Positions 23,120 through 35,459 of a stretch of DNA of 64,000 nucleotides are shown here, piece by piece; the first letter of the stretch is position 1; every line of letters begins with the position of its first letter. The position numbers and the translations under genes are program-made. Under the pieces are notes generated by a model, which saw nothing but the letters and a program-made list of their open reading frames with translations, had not been told where the DNA came from and made no database searches. Origin of the DNA: Anthonomus grandis grandis (Eukaryota; Arthropoda; Insecta; Coleoptera; Curculionidae); the NCBI RefSeq assembly GCF_022605725.1, contig NC_065564.1, positions 7,232,698 through 7,296,697 on the forward strand, read 5' to 3'.

Positions 23120-25720
23120 CTAGGCATGACTTTGAACTCTTATGCTAATAAAACTAGCTGGACTAGAGTCTTAAAACTTGGCCCGTAGCTTGCGCTCAAA
23201 TGTCCTTAACGAAACGCAGCAAGAATTTTCAAAAAAACATTGTTAGTTTTTGAGATATGAGCGGGTTTGTTCAGGAAGTTTAAATAAAATTTTAATATAA
23301 AAAATTACATAAATGACCACTTTGAAGTATTTTTCTAAAGAAACTAGCGGAGCTAGAATGGTGAAAGCTAGACAGCAATATGCGCTCAAGTGTCCTAAAG
23401 AAGACGCAACAAGAATTTTCAAAAAAGCATTGTTAGTTCATGAGTTATGAGCAGGTTTGTTCAGGCGGTCTAAAATAAAGTTGTAATATAGAAAATTTAA
23501 TTAATAACTAGGCATGACTTTGAAGTCTTTTGCTGATCAAACTAGCGCAGCTAAATTGTTAAACGCCAATCAGTGGCGTGCGTTCGAGTGCCCTAAATAA
23601 GATACAATAAGATTTTTTCAAAAAACATTGTTAGTTTTTGAGATATGAGCAGGTTTATGCAGGCGGTTTAAATAAAATTTTAATACAAAAAAATTAAATT
23701 AATAACTAGGGATGATTTTAAAGTCTTTTTTCAATAAAACTAGCTGAGCTAGAATTTTAAAAGCTGAACAGTAGCGTGCGCTCAAGTGTCCTAAAAAAGA
23801 TGCAACAAGACTTTTTAAAAAAACATTGTTAGTTTTTGAGATATGAGCAGGTTTATCCAGGCGGTTTAAATAAAATTTCAATATAAAAAATTAAATTAAT
23901 AACTTGCGATGATTTTTGAAGTCTTTTTTCAATGAAACTAGCTGAACTAGAATTTTGAAAGCTAAACAGTAGCGTGCGCTCAGGTGTCCTAAAAAAGATG
24001 CAACAAGACTTTTTAAAAAAACATTGTTAGTTTTTGAGATATGAGCAGGTTTATGCAGGCGGTTTAAATAAAATTTTAATATAAAAAATTAAATTAATAA
24101 CTTGCGATGACTTTGAAGTCTTTTTTCAATGAAACTAGCTGAACTAAAATTTTGAATGCTGGACAGTAGCGTGCGCTCAAGTGTCCTAAAAAAGATGCAA
24201 CAAGACTTTTTAAAAAAACATTGTTAGTTTTTGAGATATGAGCAGGTTTATCCAGGCGGTTTAAATAAAATTTCAATATAAAAAATTAAATTAATAACTT
24301 GCGATGACTTTGAAGTCTTTTTTCAATGAAACTAGCTGAACTAAAATTTTGAATGCTGGACAGTAGCGTGCGCTCAAGTGTCCTAAAAAAGATGCAACAA
24401 GACTTTTTAAAAAAACATTGTTAGTTTTTGAGATATGAGCAGGTTTATCCAGGCGGTTTAAATAAAATTTCAATATAAAAAATTAAATTAATAACTTGCG
24501 ATGACTTTGAAGTCTTTTTTCAATGAAACTGGCTGAACTAGAATTTTGAAAGCTGAACAGTAGCGTGCGCTGAAGTGCCCTAAAAAAGATGCAATAAGAT
24601 TTTTTAAAAAAACATTGTTAGTTTTTGAGGTATGAGCAGGTTTATGCAGGCGGTTTAAATAAAATTTCAATATAAAAAATTAAATTAAAAACTTGCGATG
24701 ACCTTGAAGTCTTTTTTCAATGAAACTAGCTGAACTAGAATTTTGAAAGCTATACAGTAGCATGCGCTCAAGTATCCTAAAAAAGATGCAACAAGATTTT
24801 TTCAAAAAACACTGTTAGTTTTTGAGATATGAGCAGCTTTATGCAGGCGGTTTAAATAAAATTTTAATATAAAAAATTAAATTAATAACTTGCGATGACT
24901 TTGAAGTCTTTTTTCAATGAAACTAGCTGAACTACAATTTTGAAAGCTGGACAGTAGCGTGCGCTCAAGTGTCCTAAAAAAGATGCAACAAGATTTTTTA
25001 GAAAAACACTGTTAGTTTCTGAGATATGAGCAGGTTTATTCAGGTGGTTTAATTAGAAATGTAAAATAAAAAATTAAATTAACGACTAGGGACAAGTTTG
25101 AAGTCTTTTTTCAATGAAACTAGCTGAGCTAGAATTTTGAAAGCTGAACAGTAGTGTGCGCTCAAGTGTCCTAAACAAGACACATTAAGAATTTTCAAAA
25201 ACACATTATTAATTTTTAAGATATGAGCAGGTTTGTCTAGGCGGTCTAAATAAAGTTGTAATATAAAAAATTAAACTAACCACTAAGGACAACCTTGACG
25301 TTTTTTGTCGATAAAATTAGCAAAACTAGAGTGTTAAAAGCTGGACAGTGGCGTGCGCTTAAGACTCCCCAACAAAATACATCAAGAATGATCAAAAAAA
25401 CATTGTTATTTTTTGAAATATGAGTAGGTTTGTCCAGGCGGTCTAAATAAAATTTTAATAAAAAAAATTAAATTAACGACTAGGCATAACTTTGAGCTTT
25501 TGCCAATGAAACTAGGGCAACTATAGTCTTAAAATACGGACAGTGGCTTGCGCTCAAGTGTCCTCTACAAGACGCATTAAGAATTTTCAAAAAACTATTG
25601 TTAGTTTTTGAGATATGAGCAGGTTTGTTCGGGCAGTCTAAATACGGTTGTATTAAAAAAAATTAATTTAACTGATTGACTTTGCCAATGGAACAACACA
25701 GCAAGAATTTTCAAAAAATA
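23120..25720 (-). repeat. ~197-bp satellite family, minus orientation, ~13 copies
   Basis: Monomers repeat every 197 bases in the best-conserved part (23,880-25,070). Each has 'gcgtgcgctcaagtgtccta', 'acattgttagtttttgagat', 'atgagcaggttta' and 'ggcggtttaaataaaatttt'. Outer units are more diverged, as usual for array edges. The same monomer appears in reverse complement in the plus-oriented blocks between 27,440 and 44,660. The repeated 60-codon minus-strand frames, one per monomer, are by-products of the repeat and not genes. Confidence 0.95.
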
Positions 25721-26376
25721 ATTGATTGGTTTCTAACATATAAGCAAGGTTCCGCTAAAAAAAATTAAATATAATATTTTTAATTTTATCTTTGTAAATT
25801 AAAATATTAATTAGAGGTGTAGAGCAAGCAGAAAAACATGAAAAACGACTCGGCGCAATCTGATGCGCAATAATATCACCGACAGAACGACACCTTCTAA
25901 AATGAGTGTGCCATGACCATTGACTCAAAATAGAGTTCTGCGCACCTCGCCTGAATTCGTCAGCCCTAATCTGTGACCTGTCACCATTAAATTGACAAAT
26001 GACATGCGTCAAACCCTAAGCTGACGTCTATCATCAGTGAATTTTTCTAAAGCAAGTGTAAGAAGCGCAGCACGTTAATTGAATGCCCCATTTGACAAAT
26101 TGTGTTATTTCGTGGATCTCACACTAGGAATCACCGATAATTCTTTATTGGGTTCAATAAACAGTTGATCTGTGATTGCGATTTTTAGCCACCTTGCAAG
26201 TATAAAACGGATTAAAATTAAACGAATTAAATAGAGAGTCATCTATTGAGGTAACAAACAACATTTGTCAAAATTAAGTCATCAAGTTAGCGTTGACAGC
26301 TCTCAGTGACATCTGTGAATCTATATGCTGTCATATGTGACACTTTTACTCATCATCTTCTTCTTCTTCTTCTCAG
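25721..26376. other. Intergenic, second GTGTGCCATGA copy; no gene
   Basis: Contains the second flank-type sequence at 25,905-25,955 (gagtgtgccatgacc then tctgcgcacctcg) and scattered TGTCA words. A polypyrimidine run (cttcttcttcttctcag) closes it at 26,376. Confidence 0.45.
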
Positions 26377-26479
26377 GGGGTTTAACATTACCGAAGTAAA
26401 CGTGGTACGAGCGGTAGCGGATCTCGTCTCCCATAACAAAGTGATTGGACATTCCACCGCAGGAATTTGTTCCAGTTAG
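26377..26479 (+). other. Possible terminal exon fragment (weak)
   Basis: A strong polypyrimidine tract and AG at 26,375-26,376 are followed by a frame (first base carried over, then GGG TTT AAC) that reads GFNITEVNVVRAVADLVSHN and a further 13 residues to TAG at 26,477-26,479. The peptide looks protein-like, but I cannot assign it to a family. A GTAAGT donor-like site follows near 26,512, so the segment could also be a non-coding internal exon. Confidence 0.2.
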
Positions 26480-26745
26480 TTGTCTACCGATAAAGAGAGA
26501 GAAAAAATTGGTAAGTGATCGATTCTATCGGTTTTCTCATTATTATCGTCCAAACAAATCTTGTTGGAAATAAAATGTTTCAAAAAAAATTCAGCCGAAG
26601 CTTTCACTCGGCCCGAAAAATCGCACCCGTTAATGGCTAAAACATACAGAGAATGTGAGGAATGTAGGCTCATTAAGCAGGTTCCCAGGCGGTTGTCATA
26701 ACATCAAATACGACCTAATTTGGCTCAGTTCAAGCCAGTTCGATA

Positions 26746-26810
26746 ATGATCGGACGATTAGGACGGCCGGCACGTCCGCCAGACCTGTCACCCCTAGATA
26801 AAAAATGGCG
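26746..26810 (+). pseudogene. Possible mariner-like transposase remnant
   Basis: The start of a 157-codon frame reads IGRLGRPARPPDLSPLD. This resembles the 'WIGRGGP--WPPRSPDLTPLDFFLW' segment of insect mariner-family transposases, which includes the second catalytic aspartate. The similarity stops after about 17 residues, and the remaining 140 codons have no recognisable features. I infer a decayed fragment. The long frame as a whole is not supported as a gene. Confidence 0.35.
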
Positions 26811-27439
26811 AACCCCTTCCTTGACAAGGATGTTAAATATCAACGGGAAAATAAGTAGGTTTAAAGAAAAACCAATTAGACCATTGACGGATGGCTCTGC
26901 GGATGTATTAAGGAGAAAATTGGAAATTCAAGGGTCGTTCGGGAGCATAATTAGTTCGGTTCTTTTTTTCCTATTAAAACGCCATTCAAATACCCCAATT
27001 GCATACGAAAACCGTAATGCCGGGGGTCACACGATAATGTTATGCATAATCGCGTTCCAAGAACCGCCGTTTGATATGGATCTAACTACTTGTCGGCATT
27101 TTACTGTATATCTGTTCGTAGAATTTTGTAATTTCAGTTTTATGCAAAGTACGGCTCACCGTCTGCATATTGTTTTTCGGAAAACGGATTTTTATGTGAC
27201 TCCCACTGTGGAATATTAATTTAAAAAAAAAAGGGTGTGGTAGCTTCGCTTTACATTGGCCTCATCAAAAAACTCTTTTAAACCGATTTAATGGGTGCTT
27301 CAAGTGCTGCAATCCCTTGCTCGCCATTTTGTTTAATCAACAAAATGGCCGACAACTGCGCAGGTTCCCCTTCCATGGTCAACTTTGGATTCAGTATGTC
27401 AATGCGCAGCTCCATTTTTTACTTTTTCTGCTCGCCCTA
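26811..27439. other. Intergenic, nothing recognised
   Basis: No array, gene or RNA recognised. An ATGGCC/GGCCAT-type palindromic pair occurs near 27,325-27,350. Confidence 0.4.
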
Positions 27440-28040
27440 CACCCCTAATGCTTAGGTCAATTTTTTTTAGAATTTTAATTAGACCGCCTGCACAAACCAG
27501 CTCATATCTCAAAAACTAACAATGTTTTTTTTGAAATGTTTTATTGAGGACACTTGAGTGCACACCATTGTCTAGGTTTCAAGACTCTAGTTCCGTTAGT
27601 TTGATTTAAAGAAGGCTTCAAAGTTATCCCCAGTCATTAATTTAATTTTTTAAATTAAAATTTTATTTAAACCGCCGGCACAAATCTGCTCATATCTCAA
27701 AAACTAACAACGTTTTTTTAAAAATTCTTGAAGTGTCTTATTGAGGACACTTGAGCGTACGCCACTGTTCAAATTTTAAGTCTCTAATTAAGCTAGTTTT
27801 ATTGGCAAAAGGTTTTAAAGTTTTCCCTAATCAATAATTAATTTTTTTTATATGACAACTTTATTTAAACCGCCTACACAAACCTGCTCATATCTCAAAA
27901 GCTAACAATGTTTTTTTGAAAATTCTTGAAGTGTCTTATTGAGAACACTTGAGCGCACGCCACTGCGCAGGTCTGAACACTCTAGCTTCGCTAGTTTTAT
28001 CGACAAAAGACTTCAAAGTAATCCCTAGTTATTACTTTTG
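27440..28040 (+). repeat. ~197-bp satellite family, plus orientation, ~3 copies
   Basis: Three diverged monomers with 'gctcatatctcaaaaactaa' and 'cacttgagcgcacgccact'. There is no end cap: the block stops at about 28,040 in AT-rich DNA. Confidence 0.9.
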
Positions 28041-28609
28041 ACCTGTAAATCTATTTGAGACACAGAAATCATGGACTTTTATATTGACTTGACATTTTAT
28101 GACTTTGAGATTTTGCTAAAATAAAGCATTTCAGATTTAAAAAAATATTATTTTTAGTGTGTTTTGTATCTATTGGATTACTATAAACAATTTCTAAAAA
28201 AAAATTAAAATCGTTTATTTCTGACTTTTAGAAAAATTAAGATTTTCAAAAAGAATAATTTTTTTAAATTTCAACATAACATTACACAATAAAAATAAAA
28301 CATTACCTTTGTACATGATAAATATTTTATATTTAAAATGTAATGCCAAGCAATTCAAGCCAAAAAATTCAAAAATGGCAACAATAATTGAATTGAAAAT
28401 AATTGACATATTATATTTATTTTAAAATATTACTAAAAGTTAAGCAAATTCGTAAATATCATGACTAAAATATGCCGAGTGTAAACTCAGTCAAAAGATG
28501 GGAATTTAAAATTTCGTATTAGGTTTATCGTTTTTTGTCCCTGGTGTACACTGACCCACTTTACTCTAATCTGCGCATCTCATCGACCACTTGGATATGG
28601 TTGAGTAAT
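28041..28609. other. AT-rich spacer, nothing recognised
   Basis: Very AT-rich, no repeat unit and no credible coding frame. Confidence 0.4.
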
Positions 28610-28785
28610 AATTCTTTATATTAAAATTTTATTTTGACCGTCTGTACAAACCTGCTCATATCTCCAAAACTAACAATAATTTTTTGAAAATTGTTGATAT
28701 GTCTAGTTAAAAACACTTGAGCGCACACAACTCCCCAATAATGAACATCCTAGCTCTACTAGTTTCATTGGAAAATAGAGGGAAA
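28610..28785 (+). repeat. Single ~197-bp satellite unit of the cap-adjacent type
   Basis: One monomer with 'gcgcacacaactccc' and 'aataatgaacatcctagct'. This variant is found only next to the cap in the three capped blocks. Confidence 0.85.
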
Positions 28786-29010
28786 CTTTAAAGTCGTCCC
28801 TATCCACTGGACCTTACGGCCGTAAAAATCTGGCAATATCTCAGCTGCGCAATGACTGTTATACCGCAACTGAGTTGAGTTGGAACTCCCCCCTAATCCT
28901 ACTGTGACTCCGAATGAAGTTCTAGTGAGGATATTTCGTGAGGAGCTACGAGTTAACACTTTTTCAATGTTATCCTTCCTGTGTACCGTAAGTCCGAGTA
29001 CCGGAGTCAT
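28786..29010 (+). repeat. Satellite end cap, copy 1
   Basis: A non-satellite sequence with 'gagggaaactttaaagtc', 'cccactggaccttacggccg', 'caatatctcagctgcgcaat' and 'aactgagttgagttgga'. Closely related copies lie at 33,236-33,420 and 37,166-37,300, always right after the same satellite variant and in the same orientation. Confidence 0.9.
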
Positions 29011-29178
29011 TGTAAGTATGTTATATAATATCCTTTTTTTTTTTTAATTTGGATTCAATGTTATACTCCCTGTGTATCAGGAGATTTTATCTTTGTAATC
29101 TTATCGGTCTTTTCATATTCTCGGCCGTCTGAATCCATTTTTAAAAACAAATTTTTAATAGAACAAAGAAAATTAAAA

Positions 29179-29395
29179 TACCGGGTGACTCGAGATCTTC
29201 AAAATTTTGAACCCCATTTTGGTCCAACCAAATTAAAAAAAAAACAGAAAATTTTGAAAATTTGTATTTTTTAAAGATCAGAAGTCAGAGCCTGTCATAA
29301 ACCGAAGTGGTAATAAGTAAAACTCTTGATTGGTTAATATTTGTACATTTAATCCCTCCTTCAGTTTGGACCATATATTTGAGATACCCTGTATA
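29179..29395. mobile_element. Short inverted-repeat element (ACAGGGT-type MITE)
   Basis: It begins 'taccgggtgactcgagat' and ends 'atttgagataccctgta'. These are imperfect inverted termini flanked by TA. The length is about 217 bases with no coding capacity. It belongs to the same broad class as the element at 16,911 but is not the same family. It lies between the first cap and the next satellite block. Confidence 0.6.
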
Positions 29396-29439
29396 TGAAA
29401 TATTAATTTTATGCTTTTATTTCTCGCTTAAAATAGGTA

Positions 29440-32400
29440 AATAAGGAGAACACTTGAGCGCACACCACTGTTCAGTATTAAACCCTTTAGTTCCTTGTGT
29501 TGAATTAAGTTTTTAATATTACAGCTTTATTTAGACCGCCTGAACAAACCTGCTCATATCTCAAAAACTAACAATGGTTTTTTGAAAATTCCTATTGTGG
29601 CTCGTTAAAGACACTTGAGCGCATGTCTCTGTTTAGACTTAACGTTCTAGCTCTGCTAGTTTCACTGGAACAAGACTTCAAAGTGGTCTCTAGTCATTAA
29701 TTTAATTTTTTATATTAAAATTTTAATAAAACCGTCTGAACAAACTTGCTCATATCTCAAAAACCAACAATGACTTTTAAAAAATTCCTGCTGTGCCTTA
29801 TTAAGGACACATGAGCGCACGTTACTGTTTAGGATTCAACGTTATAGCTCCGCCAGTTTCATTGGAAAAAAAATTTCAAAATGGTCTCTAGTCATTAATT
29901 TAATTTTTTATATTAAAATTTTAATAAAACCGTCTGAACAAACCTTCTCATATTTCAAAAACTAACAATGGTTTTTGGAAAATTCCTGTTGTGGCCTATT
30001 AAGGACACTTGAGCGCACGCCACTGTCTAACTTTTAAGATGCTAGATCCACTAGTTTTATTGGTGCGAGACTTTAAATTCATCACTGGTCGATAATTTGT
30101 ATTTTTATATTACAGCTTAATTTGGACCGCTTGGACAAACCTGCTCATATCTCAAAAACTAACAATGTTTTTTTTCAAAATTCTTGATGTGTGTTGTTGA
30201 GAACACTTGAGCGCACGCCACTGTCCAGTTTTCAATACTCTACTTCTACTAGTTTCATTGACATCAGGCTTCAAAGTCATCCATAGTTAATAATTTTATT
30301 CTTTTATATTAAAAGTGAATTTAAATCGCCTGGACAAACCTGCTCATATCTCAAAAACTAACAATGTTTTTTTCCAAAGTTTTGATGTGTGTTGTTGAGG
30401 ACACTTGAGCGCACGCCACTGTCTAGTTTCCAATACTCTACTTCTACTAGTTTCATTGGCAAAAGGCTTCAAAGTCATCCATAGTTATTAATTTCATTCT
30501 TTTATATTAAAATTTAATTTAAACTGCCTGGACAAACCTGCTCATATTTCAAAAACTAACAATGTTTTTTCCCAAATTTTTGATGTGAGTTGTTGAGGAC
30601 ACCTGAACGCACGCCACTGTCCAGTTTTCAATACTCTACTTCTACTAGTTTCATTGACATCAGGCTTCAAAGTCATCCATAGTTAATAATTTTATTCTTT
30701 TATATTAAAAGTGAATTTAAATCGCCTGGACAAACCTGCTCATATCTCAAAAACTAACAATGTTTTTTTCCAAAGTTTTGATGTGTGTTGTTGAGGACAC
30801 TTGAGCGCACGCCACTGTCTAGTTTCCAATACTCTACTTCTACTAGTTTCATTGGCAAAAGGCTTCAAAGTCATCCATAGTTATTAATTTCATTCTTTTA
30901 TATTAAAATTTAATTTAAACTGCCTGGACAAACCTGCTCATATCTCAAAAACTAACAATGTTTTTTTCCAAAGTTTTGATGTGTGTTGTTGAGGACACTT
31001 GAGCGCACGCCACTGTCTAGTTTCCAATACTCTACTTCTACTAGTTTCATTGGCAAAAGGCTTCAAAGTCATCCATAGTTATTAATTTCATTCTTTTATA
31101 TTAAAATTTAATTTAAACTGCCTGGACAAACCTGCTCATATCTCAAAAACTAACAATGTTTTTTCCCAAATTTTTGATGTGAGTTGTTGAGGACACCTGA
31201 ACGCACGCCACTGTCCAGTTTTCAATACTCTACTTCTACTAGTTTCATTGACATCAGGCTTCAAAGTCATCCATAGTTAATAATTTTATTCTTTTTTATT
31301 AAAAGTGAATTTAAATCGCCTGGACAAACCTGCTCATATCTCAAAAACTAACAATGTTTTTTTCCAAAGTTTTGATGTGTGTTGTTGAGGACACTTGAGC
31401 GCACGCCACTGTCTAGTTTCCAATACTCTACTTCTACTAGTTTCATTGGCAAAAGGCTTCAAAGTCATCCATAGTTATTAATTACATTCTTTTATATTAA
31501 AATTTAATTTAAACCGCCTGGACAAACCTGCTCATATCTCAAAAACTAACAATGTTTTTTTCAAAATTCTTGATGTGTGTTGTTGAGAACCCTTGAGCGC
31601 ACGCCACTGTCCAGTTTTCAATACTTTACTTCTACTAGTTTCATTGACATCAGGCTTCAAAGTCATCCATAGTTAATAATTTTATTCTTTTATATTAAAA
31701 GTGAATTTAAATCGCCTGGACAAACCTTCTCATATCTCAAACACTAACAATAATTTTTTTCAAAATTCTTGATGTGTGTTATTGAGGACACTTAAGCGCA
31801 CGCCACTGTCTAGTTTTCAATACTCTACTTCTACTAGTTTCATTGGCAAAAGGCTTCAAAGTCATCCATAGTTATTAATTTCATTCTTTTATATTAAAAT
31901 GTAATTTAAACCGCCTGGACAAACCTGCTCATATCTCAAAAACTAACAATGTTTTTTCCCAAATTTTTGATGTGAGTTGTTGAGGACACCTGAGCGCACG
32001 CCACTGTCCAGTTTTCAATACTCTACTTCTACTAGCTTCATTGACAAAAGACTTCAAAGTCATCCATAGTTATTAATTTTATTCTTTCATATTAAAATTT
32101 AATTTAAACCGCCTGGACAAACCTGCTCATACCTCAAAAACTAATAGAGTTTTTTTCCAAATTTTTGATGTGTGTTGTTGAGGATACTTGAGCGCACGCC
32201 ACTGTCCAGTTTTCAATACTCTACTTCTACTAGTTTCATTGCAAAAGGCTTCAAAGTCATTCATAGTTATTAATTTTATTCTTTCATATTAAAATTTAAT
32301 TTAAATCGCCTGGACAAACCTGCTCATACCTCAAAAACTAACAATGTTTTTTCCCAAATTTTTGATGTGAGTTGTTGAGGACACCTGAGCGCACGCCACT

Positions 32401-33235
32401 GTCCAGTTTTCAATACTCTACTTCTACTAGTTTCATTGACAAAAGGCTTCAAAGTCATCCATTGTTATTAATTTTATTCTTTTATATTAAAAGTGAATTT
32501 AAATCGCCTGGACAAACCTGCTCATATCTCAAAATCTAACAATGTTTTTTTCAAAATTCTTGATGTGTGTTGTTGAGGACACTTGAGCGCACGCCACTGT
32601 CTAGTTTTCAATACTCTACTTCTACTAGTTTTATTGGCAAAAGGCTTCAAAGTCATCCATAGTTATTAATTTCATTCTTTTATATTAAAATTTAATTTAA
32701 ACCGCCTGGACAAACCTGCTCATATCTCAAAAACTAACAATGTTTTTTTCCAAATTCTTGATGTGTGTTGTTGAAGATACTTGAGCGCACGCCACTGTCT
32801 AATTTCCAATACTCTACTTCTACTAGTTTCATTGGCAAAAGACTTCAAAGTCATCCATAGTTAATAATTTTATTCTTTTATATTAAAATTTAATTTAAAC
32901 CGCCTGGACAAACCTGCTCATACCTCAAAAACTAATAGAGTTTTTTTCCAAATGCTTGATGTGTGTTGTTGAGGACACTTGAGCGCACGCCACTATCCAG
33001 TTTTCAATACTCTACTTCCACTAGTTTCATTGGCAAAAGACTCCAAAGTCATTCCTAGTCAATAATTAAATTTTTTATAAAAATTTTATTGAGCCCTTCT
33101 GGACAAACCTGCTCATATCTCAAAAACTAACAATAATTTTTTGAAAATTCTTGATGTGTCTTGTTAAGGACACTTGAGCGCACCCAACTGCCTAATAATG
33201 AAAATCCTAGCTTTAATAGTTTCATTGGAAAATCG
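29440..33235 (+). repeat. ~198-bp satellite array, plus orientation, ~19 copies
   Basis: Monomers carry 'gacaaacctgctcatatctc', 'aaaaactaacaatgtttttt', 'cacttgagcgcacgccactg' and 'ctctacttctactagtttca'. Units in the middle (about 30,200-32,900) are far more alike than the outer ones. A trimer pattern of about 592 bases is visible: the variant 'cacctgaacgcacgcc' recurs near 30,600 and 31,195. The last unit is the cap-adjacent variant. Confidence 0.95.
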
Positions 33236-33420
33236 AGGGAAACTTTAAAGTCCTCCCTGCCCACTGGACCTTACGGCCGTACAAATCTGATAATATCTCA
33301 GCTGCGCAATGACTGTTTTAGCGCAACTGAGTTGAGTTGGACATTCCCCCCTCGTCCTGTCGTGCTTATAAATACAGTTCTACTGAGCATATTTCGTGAT
33401 GAACGATAAGTTTTTTCATA
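33236..33420 (+). repeat. Satellite end cap, copy 2
   Basis: Related to 28,786-29,010 and 37,166-37,300 through the same ordered blocks ('ggaccttacggccgtac', 'tatctcagctgcgcaatgac', 'gagttgagttggaca'). Confidence 0.9.
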
Positions 33421-33580
33421 TCATGGAGGACCCCACTAGTCTTTTTTCTGCTCCTCAGAGAATGTCCTGGAGTAGGTTGATATTCTTTTTTAATTTGGTT
33501 TGAAGGTTTGTGTATCAGTGAGGGCCTCACTGGTCCTCTTTCTGCTTCTCAGTGAAATTCCTGGAGTCATTGTAAGTAGG
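33421..33580 (+). repeat. Short tandem duplication after the cap
   Basis: 'ccactagtcttttttctgct' with 'cctggagtaggttg' recurs as 'tcactggtcctctttctgct' with 'cctggagtcattgtaagtag' about 95 bases later. Confidence 0.5.
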
Positions 33581-35276
33581 TTGGAACTGATCTTACTGCC
33601 TCGACAAGTAGGAATCCTCATGTAACCGAGGTGGCAACATCGACATTCCGATCGAAACTTTATATATAGATGCCGACTCGGTGTAAAATCGTGTGCGGCA
33701 CCATCAGAAGGTACTGCCGGTACTTGGCCCCCGGGGGATGCCGCCTACTGCCGAGTCGCATTCCTGCGGCAGTACTCACCGTCTTGTTCCCGCGAGCTTT
33801 TCAATTCTATCGACAACTATTATATGGTGGCACACATAACCCAAATAGCGACGTGAAAATGCCCATAATTGCGTAACAACGTCCGGTTTCCGAGTGATTT
33901 GTCGTCGTCGTTTTTTTTTTTTGTTATTTTATGAATGAATTTGGGCTTACGACCTAATGTAACCGACATTCTTTCCTCCTCCTCCCATCGGGTCTCCCAC
34001 TCCCCACACCGCTCGTCCTCTTCTCAGCTCTTGGACTATGGACTGACTGTTTCAGTCGATTCTCGCGAATGAATGAATGAACTGTGCGCGTTCTCTGTCT
34101 TGCTCTCTCTCTCTCTCTCCCACCGTCTCTCTTGTGTGGCAATTACGCTCTTGTGATGGTGTAATAATGGACGTGTTCTTCTTAATCGAGTGATGTGTCA
34201 ACTTAGGGATACTTTGGTAACAGGTACCTCACTTTTTTTTAAGTTAGTATATCGTCCAGGAAGGGCTAGTTCAGGTCCCTCATAGTATAATTCAAATATT
34301 TTTCATGACCTTGCTGAATAGCCCTTAGTCAAGGGTGACAGCTGACAAGTGACGGCTCTAGTAAATTGTTGCTCGCATTTAAGTTGAGTAAACAGACGTT
34401 TCCGCTTGTGGAAGGGCGATAACGAGCTTCTCCCTCATCAACTGTGCAAATTTCGAATATTCCCGGAACGATTCCACTTATCGATGATGACTAAATCCGG
34501 ACAATTGGCTCGTTTATTGCAGTGACGCACGTGCATTCCTCACTTTTAAGTCATTTTTCTCCGTCGGGTTCACACAGATGGGTGAACCAGAGAGGGAGGG
34601 AGAATGAGGCAAATTGAATTTATCGCCCGATACGGTTTTAAATTGATAATGACTAACGATGTGGGAAATTCTTTGCGAGCGATTCCCACTGCCCACGCTA
34701 CTGGACCCCCTCCCTCCTCTCTCTCTCTTTCTTATTGTCGTTTAAGGTGTGCGAAAACTCCTCGCGAAGCGAAAACTCCCCCCATACCCGGGCGACTGAT
34801 GTCAGGCGAAAAAATAGCGTTTTCCTTAAATAGAACAATTCCGCGAAAAGCAGTTGTTGTATCGCGTTCGGTAATGTCGGAATGTGACTCGTTACGTCAC
34901 CGTCGCACACTTGCCATTGCGAATTTTAAGAGCGACAACAGTGCGAAGTCGGCTGCGGTACTCGTAGGTACCGCTTTTTGTTTTTTTTTTAATTTAATTT
35001 CAAGGTGCGCACAAGCCCTGAGAGTGTCACTGCGACGAAGAATTTCCACTACAGGTAGGTTAGATTAAGTGAACTTGGCTCGAGCTTAAGCTGTCATACT
35101 TGTCATTTTGTGCTGTATGCAGCGCCATCTCTCGGTTGAGGAGAACCTAGGAAACTTCATTTGTCGCGTAACCCATTTGTTCAAATATAGAAATAGAAGT
35201 TCATTTCAAAAGTTCAGTTCAGAAGTTCAAATATAGAAGTTCAGTTTAGTTTGAAAATATTAACGATGAAACCAAC
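33581..35276. other. GC-richer intergenic block, no gene recognised
   Basis: More GC and CpG than its surroundings at about 33,640-33,800 and 34,660-35,060, with CT microsatellite runs at about 34,100-34,121. The frames here (for example 34,604-35,068, 154 codons) show low-complexity or CpG-driven composition and no domain. Splice-like sites exist (GTAGGT near 35,053 on +, GTGAGT near 33,780 on -), so an unrecognised exon cannot be ruled out. Confidence 0.35.
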
Positions 35277-35425
35277 TGTTATTCATGCGTATTATTTTAA
35301 AAAACAATGATTTTTTAAAACCATTTCTTACTGGTAAGTTGTGTGGGGTGGGTGGGAGGGCAAGGGTAGGGTTAATGAAAAACGTTTTTTTTTGCAGAAA
35401 ATAATTGCCTGAGAAATAAAAAATA
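35277..35425 (-). repeat. Reverse-oriented fragment of the ~562-bp satellite
   Basis: 'gtaagttgtgtggggtgggt' and 'tttttgcagaaaataattgc' are the reverse complement of 'acccaccccacacaacttac' and 'gcaattattttctgcaaaaa' in the 17.1-21.6-kb array. It abuts a ~197-bp satellite block, so the two satellite families have been joined here. Confidence 0.85.
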
Positions 35426-35459
35426 CTTAAGTTCCGTGTTATATGTAATAATACGTGTT

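Noticed and set aside
23699..24670. Four near-identical 60-codon minus-strand frames at 197-base spacing, looking like a small protein family
   Set aside because: They are one frame of the satellite monomer repeated once per unit. Other units break the frame, and the same DNA in other blocks is non-coding.
26746..27219. 157-codon frame as a full gene
   Set aside because: Only the first ~17 residues resemble a transposase; the rest has no domain or codon signal.
34604..35068. 154-codon frame as a gene
   Set aside because: Composition is driven by CpG and CT runs, no recognisable domain, and competing frames exist on the other strand.
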